NCBI RefSeq assembly: GCF_039555755.1
Contig: NZ_CP154631.1
Span: 3,658,001-3,722,000 of the forward strand
Direction: 5' to 3'
Length of the DNA stretch: 64,000 nt
Source: Pseudomonas sediminis
Lineage (GTDB): Bacteria > Pseudomonadota > Gammaproteobacteria > Pseudomonadales > Pseudomonadaceae
The notes below the pieces were generated by a model that saw only the letters and a program-made list of their open reading frames with translations, did not search any database and had not been told where the DNA came from. Below, piece by piece: positions 8,151 through 20,556 of this stretch. A program made the translations under genes and the position numbers. Numbering within the stretch: position 1 is the stretch's first letter; every line of letters starts with the position of its first letter.

Positions 8151-8956
8151 ATCTCAACGATCCCAAAGACCTGGCCCAATTGCTCGAAGCCTTTCTGCTG
8201 GCTTCGGGCAAGGCGCAGTCGCTCGAACGCCTTTTCGAACTCTTCGAAGAGGGTGAGCGGCCCGAGCCTGAGCAGTTCAAGGCGGCGCTGGAGGTCCTGC
8301 GTCTGTCCTGTGAGGGTCGCGCCTTCGAGTTGAAGGAGGTGGCCTCGGGCTACCGCCTGCAGGTGCGTGAGCGCTTCGCCCCCTGGGTTGGCAGGCTTTG
8401 GGAAGAGCGTCCGCAGCGTTACTCCCGTGCGCTGCTGGAAACCCTGGCGCTGATCGCCTACCGCCAGCCCATCACCCGTGGCGAGATCGAGGACGTACGC
8501 GGTGTGGCGGTCAACAGCAACATCACCAAGACCCTGCTCGAACGCGAGTGGATTCGCGTGGTGGGCTATCGCGATGTGCCGGGGCGCCCGGCGATGTTCG
8601 CCACTACCAAGGGCTTTCTCGATCACTTCAACCTGAAAAGCCTCGACGAACTGCCACCGCTCGCCGCTCTGCGCGAGCTGGAGCCCGAGCCTGAACTGGC
8701 GCTGGATGACGACGCCGAGGTGCCGGCTGGGTTGCAGGCACGCGCCGATCTGGCCTTGCAGGACGACGGTGAAGCCTCCGAGCCCCGCGAGGAAACCAGC
8801 TTCCGCAGCCTGCTGGCCGAGCTGGATACCATGGAGCAAGGGCTCAAGACCGATTTCGATGACCTGCGCCTGGCCGATGAGGACGAGGCAGGCGAGTCGG
8901 ATGAAACGGTCGAAGACGATCTGGCTGACCTTGACGGCGATCAGCCGTTGCATTGA
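8147..8956 (+). CDS. scpB: Segregation and condensation protein B
   Basis: Partner of ScpA in the SMC-ScpAB complex, built of two winged helices. 269 residues: the tandem winged-helix core (about 8-175) includes ALLETLALIAYRQPITRGE and RGVAVNSNITKTLLERE. A strongly acidic, probably disordered tail of nearly 95 residues follows (Glu/Asp-rich to the end). The tail is longer than in Firmicutes ScpB but common in pseudomonads. Starts in the ATGA overlap with scpA. Confidence 0.94.
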   Translation: MNLNDPKDLAQLLEAFLLASGKAQSLERLFELFEEGERPEPEQFKAALEVLRLSCEGRAFELKEVASGYRLQVRERFAPWVGRLWEERPQRYSRALLETLALIAYRQPITRGEIEDVRGVAVNSNITKTLLEREWIRVVGYRDVPGRPAMFATTKGFLDHFNLKSLDELPPLAALRELEPEPELALDDDAEVPAGLQARADLALQDDGEASEPREETSFRSLLAELDTMEQGLKTDFDDLRLADEDEAGESDETVEDDLADLDGDQPLH

Positions 8957-9053
8957 GTGTGTGTAAGCCAGCTATCGAATACTTCAATCTCGCTGTTGTG
9001 TGCTCGGCCTTTATTCTGGCGCCCATCCGATCCTTCTCGGCCCAGGAGCGCCC

Positions 9054-9236
9054 ATGAGCAAGAGCCCGTGCATCAAGGTCTGTGAATTCGAAAAGGACAT
9101 CTGCCTCGGCTGCGGCCGTAGCCGCCAGGAAATCAAGGGCTGGAAGCGTCTGGACAAGGGCGAACGCCTGGCTTTGCTGGCCGAAGCCGATATGCGTCTG
9201 CTGGCACTGGAGGCGACCGGGCGGCGCAAGTTCTGA
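9054..9236 (+). CDS. DUF1289 small Cys-rich protein
   Basis: A 60-residue protein of the DUF1289 family. It has the pattern SPCIKVCEFEKDICLGCGRS, four cysteines suggestive of a zinc or iron-sulfur site, followed by a basic helix (IKGWKRLDKGERLALL). Function unknown. The ATG at 9054 is preceded by AGGAG. It lies between scpB and rluB and may be read with scpB, 97 nt upstream. Confidence 0.88.
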   Translation: MSKSPCIKVCEFEKDICLGCGRSRQEIKGWKRLDKGERLALLAEADMRLLALEATGRRKF

Positions 9237-9362
9237 GCGTGCCGAGCGCTGATTCGGCGCTTTTCGCTGTCGTTTGGCCGAGCCTCGTCTACCCTAAGGG
9301 CTCCGTAGTGCGTATGATGCGCGCCCTTCGATCATCAACTACTACACCGGGAGGTGCCCACG

Positions 9363-10520
9363 ATGACTGAGCACGAACAACCGCGTCCTGCAGGCGAGAA
9401 ACTGCAGAAAGTCCTGGCCCGCCTCGGGCTGGCTTCGCGCCGCGAGATCGAGACCTGGATCGCCGAAGGTCGGGTCAAGGTCAACGGCGCTGCTGCGACC
9501 CTGGGCCAGCGCGTCGATGCCAACGACGCCATCGCTCTTGATGGCCGCTTGCTCAAGCGCGAAGAAATCACCGGCTCGGTTCGCCGCGTGCTGATCTACA
9601 ACAAGCCGGATGGCGAGATCTGCACCCGTGATGACCCGGAAGGCCGCCCCACCGTATTCGATCGTCTGCCGCGCCCCAAAGAAGGCCGCTGGATCAACAT
9701 CGGTCGCCTCGATATCAATACCACCGGCCTGTTGCTGTTCACCACTGACGGTGAACTGGCCAACCGCCTGATGCACCCGTCCTATCAGATGGACCGCGAA
9801 TACGCGGTGCGTGTGCGTGGCGAAGTCACCGAGGAAATGCTGGAGAACCTCAAGAATGGCGTGATGCTCGAGGATGGTCCGGCCAAGTTCACCGACATCA
9901 AGGAAGCGCCCGGCGGCGAAGGCTTCAACCACTGGTACCACTGCGTGGTGATGGAAGGGCGTAACCGCGAAGTGCGTCGCCTGTGGGAGTCCCAGGGCCT
10001 GGTAGTCAGCCGCCTGAAGCGCGTGCGTTTCGGCCCGGTTTTCCTCACTTCCGAGTTGACCATGGGCCGCTGGCGCGAAATGGACCAGCGTGAAGTGGAC
10101 ATTCTCAGCGCCGAAGTGGGCCTGACCCCGCAGGCGCTGCCGGCGATGAAGGAAAAGACCCGCGAGAAGCTCGACCGTCTGCAGCGCAAGTCGGCCAAAC
10201 CGGTGGAGGTGCGTGGCAAGCGTGTGCTGCGTCCGGCCAAGGATGAGGCAGGGGCCGAGAGTACCCGCCCGAGCCGTGCGCCGCGCCGTGAGGATGGCGA
10301 GCAGCGCGCGCCGCGTGGCCCGCGCAAAGACAGTGGTGAGCGTCGTGAAAACGGTCGTGGCACGCCGGTAGCGGAGCGCCCGAGTGATGTGAAGAAGCGT
10401 CAGCCGCGTCCGGCCGTCGAGTTGTCCGAGCGTCCGGCACGCAAGCCGCGTCCGGCAACACCCGGTAAGCGTCCACCCGCCGGCGATGGTCAGCGCCCCG
10501 GCTTCGGCCGCAAGCGCTGA
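9363..10520 (+). CDS. rluB: 23S rRNA pseudouridine(2605) synthase
   Basis: Pseudouridine synthase of the RsuA/RluB family, modifying U2605 in helix 93 of 23S rRNA. 385 residues: S4 RNA-binding domain (about 10-70), catalytic domain with the Asp motif [18 protein letters not shown] and family motif [13 protein letters not shown], then a long basic Arg/Pro/Lys-rich tail (about 265-385), probably disordered and RNA-binding. ATG 9363 is chosen over the GTG at 9354 because GGGAGG lies 8 nt before it. A TATGAT at 9313-9318 may be its -10. A strong terminator follows. Confidence 0.94.
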   Translation: MTEHEQPRPAGEKLQKVLARLGLASRREIETWIAEGRVKVNGAAATLGQRVDANDAIALDGRLLKREEITGSVRRVLIYNKPDGEICTRDDPEGRPTVFDRLPRPKEGRWINIGRLDINTTGLLLFTTDGELANRLMHPSYQMDREYAVRVRGEVTEEMLENLKNGVMLEDGPAKFTDIKEAPGGEGFNHWYHCVVMEGRNREVRRLWESQGLVVSRLKRVRFGPVFLTSELTMGRWREMDQREVDILSAEVGLTPQALPAMKEKTREKLDRLQRKSAKPVEVRGKRVLRPAKDEAGAESTRPSRAPRREDGEQRAPRGPRKDSGERRENGRGTPVAERPSDVKKRQPRPAVELSERPARKPRPATPGKRPPAGDGQRPGFGRKR

Positions 10521-10526
10521 TAAACG

Positions 10527-10554
10527 AAAAGGGACTCCGCGGAGTCCCTTTTTT
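10527..10554 (+). terminator. Rho-independent terminator of rluB
   Basis: Perfect 10-bp stem GGGACTCCGC/GCGGAGTCCC followed by six T, 6 nt after the rluB stop. The A-run on the left makes it potentially bidirectional, so it could also serve the convergent diguanylate cyclase gene. Confidence 0.92.
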
Positions 10555-10632
10555 CATTCTGTGTCCCGAATCTAGCTTGAACCATTGCCTTCAGAGCATT
10601 CCCGTTTCATCCGGGCTACGCAGGGCGGCCTC

Positions 10633-11559
10633 TCAGCCGGCCATGGACAGGCGGTTACGGCCTTCGCGTTTGGCCACATAGAGTGCGTTATCGGCGCGGC
10701 GCAGCAGGCTTTCGGCAGACTCGCCCGGCAGCAGGCTGGAGCAGCCCAGGCTGATGGACACGTCGATGGCGCGGCCGGCATCCAGGCATTGCAGTTCCAT
10801 CACCGCAAAGCGCAGGCGCTCGCCTACCAGCGCAGCCCCCTCGCGGTTGGTGCCGGAGAGAATCACCAGAAATTCCTCGCCACCGTAGCGAAAGACCATA
10901 TCGATATTGCGCAACTGGTTCTTCAGAGTCTGGGCGACCGCTTTCAGTACTTCGTCGCCAAGCGTGTGGCCATGGTTGTCGTTGATGCTCTTGAAGTGAT
11001 CGATGTCGAGCATCAGCAGTGACAGCGGTTGCAGGTTGCGGCGGGCCAGATCCACCTCACGCTGCAGCACCTGATCCATGGCGATGCGGTTGCCGGTGTC
11101 GGTCAGCGGGTCGCGCAGCGCACTTTGCAGTGCGGTGCGGTAGAGCAGGGCGTTGCGCAGCGGGAACAGCAGGCTGGCCAGCAGCGACTCCAGCTGGGTC
11201 AGTTCGTCTTCGGCAAAGCGCTGCTTGCGACGGAAAATCAGCTCACCCAGGTATTCTCCCTCATGGCTCAGGCGATAGCCGGCCGAGTGCGGAGCGCGCT
11301 CGCCCAGCTCGAGGCGCAGGTCATGCGACGGATGCTGAAAAGCCAGCGCATCGAACGCCACCAGACGCTGCACTTCACGAAAGAACAGCGTGAGGATTCG
11401 TTCCACGTCCAGGCTGGTCTGCAGTTGCAGACTGAGTTGGTGGCGCAGCTCTATCAGGTTCGCGGGCTTGAGCGGCAGATTGCGACTGCCGGTAAAGCCG
11501 AGACGCTGCAGCTTGGCGGCATCGAAATCGATGGTGTTGGATTGGCTGGGGGGAACCAT
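10633..11559 (-). CDS. GAF-like/GGDEF diguanylate cyclase
   Basis: Predicted cytosolic cyclic-di-GMP synthase of 308 residues. An N-terminal GAF-like sensor (about 40-145) is joined to a GGDEF domain (about 150-305). The active-site loop reads RYGGEEF, a functional variant. An inhibitory I-site RNID lies exactly five residues upstream of it, so product inhibition is expected. LDIDHFKSINDNHGHTLGD carries the metal-binding Asp. No signal peptide or membrane helix is seen. It is transcribed alone, convergent with rluB. About 240 nt upstream, to yciK, hold no gene; one palindrome (11767-11789) is visible there. Confidence 0.92.
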   Translation of the reverse strand: MVPPSQSNTIDFDAAKLQRLGFTGSRNLPLKPANLIELRHQLSLQLQTSLDVERILTLFFREVQRLVAFDALAFQHPSHDLRLELGERAPHSAGYRLSHEGEYLGELIFRRKQRFAEDELTQLESLLASLLFPLRNALLYRTALQSALRDPLTDTGNRIAMDQVLQREVDLARRNLQPLSLLMLDIDHFKSINDNHGHTLGDEVLKAVAQTLKNQLRNIDMVFRYGGEEFLVILSGTNREGAALVGERLRFAVMELQCLDAGRAIDVSISLGCSSLLPGESAESLLRRADNALYVAKREGRNRLSMAG

Positions 11560-11800
11560 GGAGCTGAACCTCTGGCGCTGATGGTGCGACGAGAGGGTTA
11601 GAGCGAATTTCGTGCCAGGTGGTTCAAGTTGGCTTAAAGTCTTGTGAAGTCAGTCACTTAGATGTTTTTAAAAGTGCTGCTCGGCAAGTGCTTGCCGGTT
11701 GCCTGACGCTGATGCTGGCAATGTGCTGTCGCTTGGCAAGGTTGGTGGCGGATTTTTGTCGGCGATGGCCCGCTGACTAGCAGCGGGCCACGGCGTGCAA

Positions 11801-12541
11801 TCACTGGGCGTCGAACGCCTGGCCGTTGACGCCCTTGCTGTCCGGGCCCATCAGGTAGAGATAGATCGGCATGATCTCTTCCGGCAGTGGGCGGGTCGCC
11901 GGGTTTTCCCCGGGGTAGGCTTGCGCGCGCATGGCGGTGCGGGTCGCGCCCGGGTTGATGCTGTTGGCACGCACGTTGGCGATGCCGTCCAGCTCGTCAG
12001 CCATGACCTGCATCAGGCCTTCGGTGGCGAATTTCGATACTGCGTAGGCGCCCCAGTATGCGCGCCCCTTGCGTCCGACGCTGCTGGAGGTGAAGGCGAC
12101 GGAGGCATCCTCCGACAGTTTGAGCAGTGGCAGCAGGGTGCTGCTGAGCATGAACATGGCGTTGACGTTGACGTGCATGACACGCATGAAGTTGTCGCCG
12201 GAGAGCTGCTCCAGCGGCGTGCGCGGGCCGAGGATCGAGGCATTGTGCAGCAGGCCATCGAGGCGGCCGAACTCGTTCTCGATCATCACCGCCAGTTCGT
12301 CGTACTGGTGCGGCAGGGCGGTTTCCAGATTGAAGGGGATTACCACCGGTTGCGGGTGGCCGGCCGCCTCAATCTCGTCATAAACCTGGCTCAGGTTGGC
12401 CTCGGTCTTGCCCAGCAGCAGCACCGTCGCGCCATGGGCGGCGAAGCTCTTGGCGGCGGCGGCGCCAATACCGCGGCCGGCACCGGTGATCAGGATGACG
12501 CGATCCTTGAGCAGGTCTGGGCGGGCGGTGTAGTCGAACAT
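11801..12541 (-). CDS. yciK: YciK family short-chain dehydrogenase
   Basis: Classical SDR oxidoreductase of 246 residues. It has the NAD(P)-binding ITGAGRGIGAAAA loop, HNAS, a catalytic serine in FTSSSVGRKG and the YAVSK tetrad (YxxxK). The substrate is unknown. It lies downstream of mupP in the same orientation as in P. aeruginosa (PA3173 next to mupP). The 88-nt gap contains two GC-rich hairpins (near 12574-12590 and 12604-12622), so coupling with mupP may be partial. Confidence 0.92.
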   Translation of the reverse strand: MFDYTARPDLLKDRVILITGAGRGIGAAAAKSFAAHGATVLLLGKTEANLSQVYDEIEAAGHPQPVVIPFNLETALPHQYDELAVMIENEFGRLDGLLHNASILGPRTPLEQLSGDNFMRVMHVNVNAMFMLSSTLLPLLKLSEDASVAFTSSSVGRKGRAYWGAYAVSKFATEGLMQVMADELDGIANVRANSINPGATRTAMRAQAYPGENPATRPLPEEIMPIYLYLMGPDSKGVNGQAFDAQ

Positions 12542-12629
12542 GTGAGAATCCTTCGAAGGGCTCTAAGGGTAGGGCGGGCGAAGCCCGCCAAAAATGGCAG
12601 AGTGGCCGGGTTTCACCCGGCCTGCGCGA

Positions 12630-13301
12630 TCAACAGCTGCAAATGGCGCGATCGAGCACCGCACGCAGCTCCTGAGGGTGATCCACGACCACATCGGCGC
12701 CCCAGTTGCGCGGGTTGTCTTCGGGGTGGATGTAGCCATAGGTCACTGCTGCGGTGCGGCAGCCAGCGGCGCGACCGGATTCGATGTCGCGCGCGTCATC
12801 GCCGATGAACAGCACTTCCTCGGGTTTGACCCCCATCTGCTGGCAGGCGAGCAGCAGCATGTCCGGCGCGGGTTTGCTTTGCTCGACATGGTCCGGGCAG
12901 ACCAGCACTGCCGAGCGTTCGGCCAGATTCAAACCCTGCATGATCGGCTCGGCGTAACGCACCGGTTTGTTGGTGGCGACGCCCCACAACAGGCGCGCCT
13001 GTTCGATGTCGTCGAGCAGGGCTTCGATGCCGTCGAACGGGCGGGTGAGGACGGCGCAGTGTTGCTGGTAACGCTCCAGAAACTCCTGGCGCAGGGTTTC
13101 AAAGGCGGCCGAGTCCGGGTCTTCATCGAAAGCGCAGGCGACCATGGCGCGAGCGCCGCCGGATACCTGGTCACGAATGGCCTTTTCTGCCACTGGCGGC
13201 AGGCCGCGGGTCGCGCGCATGGCCTGGGTAATGGCGATGAAGTCCGGTGCCGAATCGAGCAGGGTGCCGTCCATGTCGAAAAGAACTGCTTTCAAACGCA
13301 T
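12630..13301 (-). CDS. mupP: N-acetylmuramic acid 6-phosphate phosphatase
   Basis: HAD-family phosphatase of 223 residues acting in the pseudomonad peptidoglycan recycling route that bypasses de novo UDP-MurNAc synthesis and contributes to intrinsic fosfomycin resistance. HAD motif I is [11 protein letters not shown], motif II ATNKP, motif III Lys in QSKPAPDM and motif [12 protein letters not shown]. The family also contains phosphoglycolate phosphatase Gph. MupP is preferred because of the ubiG-mupP-yciK synteny of P. aeruginosa PA3171-PA3173. The gene starts 5 nt after the ubiG stop, so they are an operon. Confidence 0.9.
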   Translation of the reverse strand: MRLKAVLFDMDGTLLDSAPDFIAITQAMRATRGLPPVAEKAIRDQVSGGARAMVACAFDEDPDSAAFETLRQEFLERYQQHCAVLTRPFDGIEALLDDIEQARLLWGVATNKPVRYAEPIMQGLNLAERSAVLVCPDHVEQSKPAPDMLLLACQQMGVKPEEVLFIGDDARDIESGRAAGCRTAAVTYGYIHPEDNPRNWGADVVVDHPQELRAVLDRAICSC

Positions 13302-13306
13302 GCGTT

Positions 13307-14005
13307 CTACTCCTTGCGCAGCGTCTGGATCATGTAGTTGACGTCGACGTCCGCTTCCAGCTTGTAGTGTTTGGTCAGCGGGTTGTAGGTCAGGCCGATG
13401 ATGTCCTTGACCTCCAGCCCGGCTGCGCGGCTCCAGGCGCCGAGCTCGGAGGGGCGGATGAATTTCTTGAAGTCGTGGGTGCCGCGTGGCAGCAAGCGCA
13501 GGATGTATTCGGCGCCGATCACCGCGAACAGGTACGCCTTGGGGTTGCGGTTGATGGTGGAGAAGAACACCTGGCCGCCCGGCTTGACCAGCGTGTAGCA
13601 GGCGCGGATGACCGAGGACGGATCGGGTACGTGCTCGAGCATCTCCAGGCAGGTGACGACGTCGAACTGGCCTGGCATTTCCTTGGCCAGGGCTTCCGCG
13701 GTGATCTGCCGGTAGTCGACTTCCACACCGGATTCCAGTTGGTGCAACCTGGCGACCGACAGCGGCGCTTCACCCATGTCGATGCCCGTCACCGTTGCGC
13801 CGCGCTGGGCCATGGCCTCACTGAGAATGCCGCCGCCGCAGCCGACGTCGAGAACGCGTTTACCGGCCAGACCGACTCGCTCGTCGATCCAGTTGACCCG
13901 CAGTGGGTTGATGTCGTGCAGGGGTTTGAACTCGCTCTCGCGGTCCCACCAGCGGTGTGCCAGGGCCTCGAATTTGGCGATTTCGGCGCGGTCGACGTTG
14001 CTCAT
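13307..14005 (-). CDS. ubiG: Ubiquinone O-methyltransferase UbiG
   Basis: SAM-dependent O-methyltransferase performing both O-methylations of ubiquinone synthesis. 232 residues from the ATG at 14005 (the ATG two codons upstream is possible). SAM motif I is [16 protein letters not shown], motif II region [16 protein letters not shown], and the family signature [20 protein letters not shown] is at the N-terminus. First gene of ubiG-mupP(-yciK). Confidence 0.95.
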   Translation of the reverse strand: MSNVDRAEIAKFEALAHRWWDRESEFKPLHDINPLRVNWIDERVGLAGKRVLDVGCGGGILSEAMAQRGATVTGIDMGEAPLSVARLHQLESGVEVDYRQITAEALAKEMPGQFDVVTCLEMLEHVPDPSSVIRACYTLVKPGGQVFFSTINRNPKAYLFAVIGAEYILRLLPRGTHDFKKFIRPSELGAWSRAAGLEVKDIIGLTYNPLTKHYKLEADVDVNYMIQTLRKE

Positions 14006-14179
14006 AAGCATCTCTATTCAAAGCATGGAAAGCATATCGCCGCTATGTTGCCAGTTTAAGAACGGGCGTGGGGCGGCGCGGATTCGTTCAATGTATGTCA
14101 GTTTGTCGCAGTGGTTTGGGAATGTTGTCGCGCCCAAGGTTTATCCGCTGCTCATTTATTTCGTTGATACTAGGTCTGC

Positions 14180-14282
14180 CCCCTCTCCCATTTATGGGAG
14201 AGGGTTGGGGAGAGGGCCAGGCGAATAGCTCAGTGTTTCCTGGCCCTCTCCCCCAGCCCCTCTCCCGCAAGCGGGAGAGGGG
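14180..14282. repeat. Symmetric CCCTCTCCC/GGGAGAGGG repeat element
   Basis: Two palindromic hairpins, CCCTCTCCC-atttat-GGGAGAGGG and CCCCTCTCCC-gcaa-GCGGGAGAGGGG, in opposite orientation flank a GGCCAGG...CCTGGCC core, so the 103-bp element is itself an inverted repeat. It lies between the MTA deaminase stop and the ubiG start. One half of the same family occurs inside the broken gene at 31394-31430. Confidence 0.7.
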
Positions 14283-14295
14283 AGGATAAGCAGTG

Positions 14296-15615
14296 TTACT
14301 TGCTGGCAATTCTGGCTCCCCATTCCCTGGCCTTGGCGATCAGCTCGCTTTCGTCCATGCGCGTCAGGCGGCCGTCGTCCAGCAGCTGCTTGCCGCCAAC
14401 CCACAAATGCTTGACGCAGTCGCGGCCGCTGGCATAGATGAGTTGCGACACCGGGTCGTAGATCGGTTGCTGGGCCAGGCCGGAAAGATCGAAGGCGACC
14501 ACATCGGCCAGCTTGCCCAGTTCCAGCGAGCCGGTCTGTGTTTCCAGTCCCAGTGCGCGGGCGCCATTCAAGGTAGCCATGCGCAAGGCGCTGTGAGCGT
14601 TCAGGGCGGTGGCGGAGCCGGCGACGGCCTTGGCCAGCAGGGCGGCGGTACGGGTTTCGCCGAGCAGGTCGAGGTCGTTGTTGCTGGCGGCGCCATCGGT
14701 GCCAATGGCGACGTTGACGCCAGCCTGCCATAGGCGCTCGACCGGGCAGAAGCCGCTGGCCAGTTTGAGGTTGGACTCGGGGCAATGCACGATGCTGCAA
14801 TTGTGCTCCACCAGCAGTGCCAGATCCTCGTCATCGATCTGCGTCATGTGCACCGCCTGGAAGCGCGGGCTGAGCAGGCCGAGGCGGGCCAGGCGGGCCA
14901 GTGGGCGTTCGCCGTGCTTGGCGACGGCTTCAGTCACTTCCTGGGCAGTTTCGTGCACGTGCATATGAATGCCGGCATCCAGCTCGTCAGCCAGTACGCG
15001 AATCTGCTCGAGCTTGTCGTCGCTGACCGTGTACGGCGCGTGGGGGCCGAAAGCGATGCGGATGCGCGGGTGCTGCTTGAGGTCATCGAACAATTGCAGG
15101 CTCGTGCGTAGGGCTTCGGCAGCATTGAGTGCGCCGGGTACCGGGAAGTCCAGCACGGGAACGGTGATCTGCGCGCGCACGCCGGCGTTGTGCACGCGTT
15201 CGGCGGCGGTCTGCGGGTAGAAGTACATGTCGGAAAAGCAACTGATGCCGCCCTTGATCTGTTCTGCGATGGCCAGATCGGTACCGTCGCGGACGAAATC
15301 CTCGTCGACCCACTTACCTTCGGCGGGCCAGATATGTTCGTGCAGCCAGGTCATCAGCGGCAGGTCATCGGCAATGCCGCGCAAAAGCGTCATCGCAGCG
15401 TGGCCGTGGGCGTTGATCAGGCCGGGGGTGAGCAGGCACTGCGGCAGCTCTCGCACTTCCGTTGCCGGGTGGCGCAGCGCCTCGGCACGTGGCGCGATCA
15501 GTGCGATCTGCCCGTCGCGGATTCCCAGGCCATGATCGCGCAGCACGACCCCGGCTGGTTCCACGGGCACCAGCCAGGTGGGCAGCAGCAACAGGTCGAG
15601 AGGAGATTCGGGCAT
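14296..15615 (-). CDS. mtaD: 5'-methylthioadenosine/S-adenosylhomocysteine deaminase (TRZ/ATZ family)
   Basis: Amidohydrolase of 439 residues deaminating methylthioadenosine to methylthioinosine. Zinc ligands are visible: [13 protein letters not shown] near residue 70, [10 protein letters not shown], and the Asp in [13 protein letters not shown]. The syntenic P. aeruginosa PA3170 was characterised as an MTA deaminase in the pathway recycling MTA from quorum-signal synthesis, via methylthioinosine phosphorylase. The start at 15615 gives the family N-terminus; an upstream in-frame ATG would add 20 residues. It is divergent from mtnA, a later step of the same methionine salvage route. Confidence 0.9.
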   Translation of the reverse strand: MPESPLDLLLLPTWLVPVEPAGVVLRDHGLGIRDGQIALIAPRAEALRHPATEVRELPQCLLTPGLINAHGHAAMTLLRGIADDLPLMTWLHEHIWPAEGKWVDEDFVRDGTDLAIAEQIKGGISCFSDMYFYPQTAAERVHNAGVRAQITVPVLDFPVPGALNAAEALRTSLQLFDDLKQHPRIRIAFGPHAPYTVSDDKLEQIRVLADELDAGIHMHVHETAQEVTEAVAKHGERPLARLARLGLLSPRFQAVHMTQIDDEDLALLVEHNCSIVHCPESNLKLASGFCPVERLWQAGVNVAIGTDGAASNNDLDLLGETRTAALLAKAVAGSATALNAHSALRMATLNGARALGLETQTGSLELGKLADVVAFDLSGLAQQPIYDPVSQLIYASGRDCVKHLWVGGKQLLDDGRLTRMDESELIAKAREWGARIASK

Positions 15616-15731
15616 GAGGGCGTCCGTCTGGCTTGATCGATGCAGGGAGGGTCGCCAGTGTATAGATGAACGCACGCAGCTTGAAGTCGTGGGGCGTGCC
15701 GGATAGTTCGGCTGGTGCCAGTTGGTCTGCG

Positions 15732-15737
15732 TATAAT
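15732..15737 (+). promoter_or_regulatory. Candidate -10 box of mtnA
   Basis: A perfect TATAAT lies 35 nt before the mtnA start. No good -35 is seen at 16-18 nt. It is in the 157-nt divergent region between the MTA deaminase gene and mtnA. Confidence 0.4.
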
Positions 15738-15772
15738 CCGCGATTTTTTGGCGGTGACAGATGGAGTGCGCG

Positions 15773-16849
15773 ATGCGCGAGCAATTGCTGGCGGTGGAGA
15801 AGGTTCAGGCAATCGAGTGGCGCGATGGTGTGTTGTACCTGCTCGATCAGCGCCTGCTGCCGCATCGGCAGACCTGGTTGCGCTTCGATTCTGCCGCCGA
15901 GGTGGCTGACGCGATTCGCGATATGGTGGTGCGCGGCGCGCCGGCTATCGGCATCGCTGCTGCCTATGGGCTGGTGCTGGGTGTCCGTGCTCGTCTACAA
16001 GACGGTGGTGACTGGCGTGAGGCGTTGGGGGCCGATTTTGCCTATCTCGAGCGCTCGCGCCCGACTGCGGTAAACCTGTTCTGGGCTCTGCAGCGCATGC
16101 GTGAACGCCTTGCAAGACTCAAGGATGGCGACGACATCCTGGCGCTGCTGGAGGCTGAGGCGGTGGGGATTCACCTCAGCGACCGTGAGGCCAACCTGAC
16201 CATGGCGCAGTTGGGCATGGAGCTGATTCGCAAGCATCAGGGCAATCCGCAAGTGCTGCTGACGCACTGCAATGCCGGTGCCCTGGCAACCGGCGGCTTT
16301 GGCACCGCGCTCGGGGTGATCCGTGCGGCGTATCTGGAAGGTTTGGTCGAGCAGGTCTATGTCGATGAAACCCGCCCCTGGCTGCAGGGAGCACGACTGA
16401 CGGCCTGGGAATTGGCGGGTGACGGCGTGCCGGTCACGCTCAATGCCGATGCAGCGGCGGCTCACCTGATGAAGACCAAGGGCATCACCTGGGTCATTGT
16501 CGGCGCTGATCGCATCACCGCCAACGGTGATGTGGCCAACAAGATCGGCACTTATCAGCTGGCGGTCAACGCCATGCACCACGGCGTGCGGCTGATGGTG
16601 GTGGCGCCAAGTTCGACCATCGACATGAATCTGGAAAGTGGCGAGGACATCCTGCTCGAAGAGCGCGATGGCCTTGAGTTGCTGGAGGTGGCGGGGCATC
16701 GAGTCGCGGCCGATGTGCCTGCGGTCAATCCGGTGTTCGATGTGACGCCGGCGGACCTGGTCGACTACATCGTGACCGAGAAGGGTGTGATCGAGCGTCC
16801 TGACGCTGCCAAGCTGGCGCAGCTGATGTGTCGCAAGCGCCTGCACTGA
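15773..16849 (+). CDS. mtnA: S-methyl-5-thioribose-1-phosphate isomerase
   Basis: Isomerase of the methionine salvage pathway converting MTR-1-P to MTRu-1-P. 358 residues of the eIF2B-alpha-like fold. Key segments are [33 protein letters not shown] (catalytic Cys) and [20 protein letters not shown] (catalytic Asp). ATG 15773 is preferred over 15761 because GGAG lies 6 nt upstream of it. It starts divergently from the MTA deaminase gene. Downstream is a long REP array, not an operon partner. Confidence 0.95.
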   Translation: MREQLLAVEKVQAIEWRDGVLYLLDQRLLPHRQTWLRFDSAAEVADAIRDMVVRGAPAIGIAAAYGLVLGVRARLQDGGDWREALGADFAYLERSRPTAVNLFWALQRMRERLARLKDGDDILALLEAEAVGIHLSDREANLTMAQLGMELIRKHQGNPQVLLTHCNAGALATGGFGTALGVIRAAYLEGLVEQVYVDETRPWLQGARLTAWELAGDGVPVTLNADAAAAHLMKTKGITWVIVGADRITANGDVANKIGTYQLAVNAMHHGVRLMVVAPSSTIDMNLESGEDILLEERDGLELLEVAGHRVAADVPAVNPVFDVTPADLVDYIVTEKGVIERPDAAKLAQLMCRKRLH

Positions 16850-16874
16850 GCTGATCGAGCACGGCTTGCTCCCC

Positions 16875-17346
16875 GTAGGAGCCCCGCCCCGGGGCGAAGC
16901 CTTCGCTCTTTCAGCTTTCCTGCGGTTACCACCTTCGAGGCATGGGCCAGATATCGTGCAATGGCCGCCATTCGCCGCGGGGCGCGGCTCCTACACAGAT
17001 TGCGGTGTTCGATGGTGTGGTGTAGGGGGGGCGCCCTCGGGGCGAAGCCTTTGCTTTTCAGCTTTCTTGCGGTTTACCACCTTCGAGGCATGGGCCAGAT
17101 ATCGTGCAATGGCCGCCATTCGCCGCGGGGCGCGGCTCCTACACAGATTGCGGTGTTCGATGGCGTGGTATAGGAGCCCCGCCCTCGGGGCGAAGCCTTG
17201 CTTTTCAGCTTTTTTGCGGTTTACCACCTTCGAGGCATGGGCCGGATATCGTGCCATGGCCGCTATTCGCCGCGGGGCGCGGCTCCTACACAGATTGCGG
17301 TGTTCGATGGCGTGGTGTAGGAGCCCCGCCCTCGGGGCGAAGCCTT
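16875..17346. repeat. Tandem array of three 148-bp REP units
   Basis: Three head-to-tail copies of a unit of 147-148 bp plus a fourth partial copy fill most of the 785 nt between mtnA and gyrA. Matching landmarks (TTCGAGGCATGGGCC) lie at 16934, 17082 and 17229. Each unit has two REPs facing each other: GTAGGAGCCCCGCCC...GGGGCGAAGC and ATTCGCCGCGGGGCGCGGCTCCTAC. They are joined by a spacer containing TGGCCGCCATTCGCC, related to the spacer of the REPINs around 29 kb. Copies differ by a few bases and indels. No gene is seen here. Confidence 0.88.
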
Positions 17347-17439
17347 TGCTTTCACTGGTCGTAAGGTAGCTGCTGCAGGTTGGTCGTTTCGCCTGTTTCC
17401 GTCTCGTTTGCTCCGCTTCTCCATGAGGGTGCTCGGGGT

Positions 17440-17635
17440 AGGTGTGCGGCACGCTTTGTGGTAATCTCCGGCAGTTTTCAAGGGCGCTGACTGCAGGCGC
17501 CCTCACTGCATCGAATCGTGACATAACTCGTTGATTTGTCGTGAGTCGCTGATGGCCTGAGGCTATCGCGACGTGCTCCATGGCGTTCAGGAAGAATGAC
17601 GCGGAGTTTCACCAGAAAAAGGAACCAGGCTTCTC
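17440..17635 (+). promoter_or_regulatory. gyrA 5' leader, possible gyrA RNA motif
   Basis: The roughly 200 nt between the REP array and gyrA are free of genes and contain a GGGCGC-tgactgca-GCGCCC-type hairpin (about 17483-17503) and further pairing potential. A conserved 'gyrA RNA' motif upstream of gyrA in Pseudomonas is known; I infer from position only that this leader may contain it. AAGGAACC precedes the gyrA ATG. Confidence 0.35.
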
Positions 17636-20404
<2,769 letters not shown>

Positions 20405-20410
20405 GAGCCT

Positions 20411-20459
20411 GTGGGAGGGGCTTTAGCCGCGACTGTCGCCGCTAAAGTGCCTCCCGCAG
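20411..20459. repeat. REP hairpin, GTGGGAGGGGCTTTAGCCGCGA family
   Basis: An inverted pair, GTGGGAGGGGCTTTAGCCGCGA and TCGCCGCTAAAGTGCCTCCCGC, forms one long hairpin 6 nt after the gyrA stop. It belongs to a second REP family, distinct from the GTAGGAGCC family, with further members at 22760, 50139 and 58996. Confidence 0.8.
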
Positions 20460-20556
20460 AGCGTAGGGTGGGTTGAGCGCAGCGATACCCATCGGCAAGC
20501 AGTGTGGACATGCCATCGCCTGGTGGTGGCGTTCTGTGAATCTGAGAGAGACAGAC

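Noticed and set aside
16875..17346. Possible CRISPR array from the regular repeats
   Set aside because: The units are 148 bp and almost wholly identical, with no unique spacers and no cas genes; they are REPINs.
16866..17369. Frames of 70-196 codons within the mtnA-gyrA gap
   Set aside because: They are translations of the REP tandem units, with repeating peptides and no ribosome binding sites.
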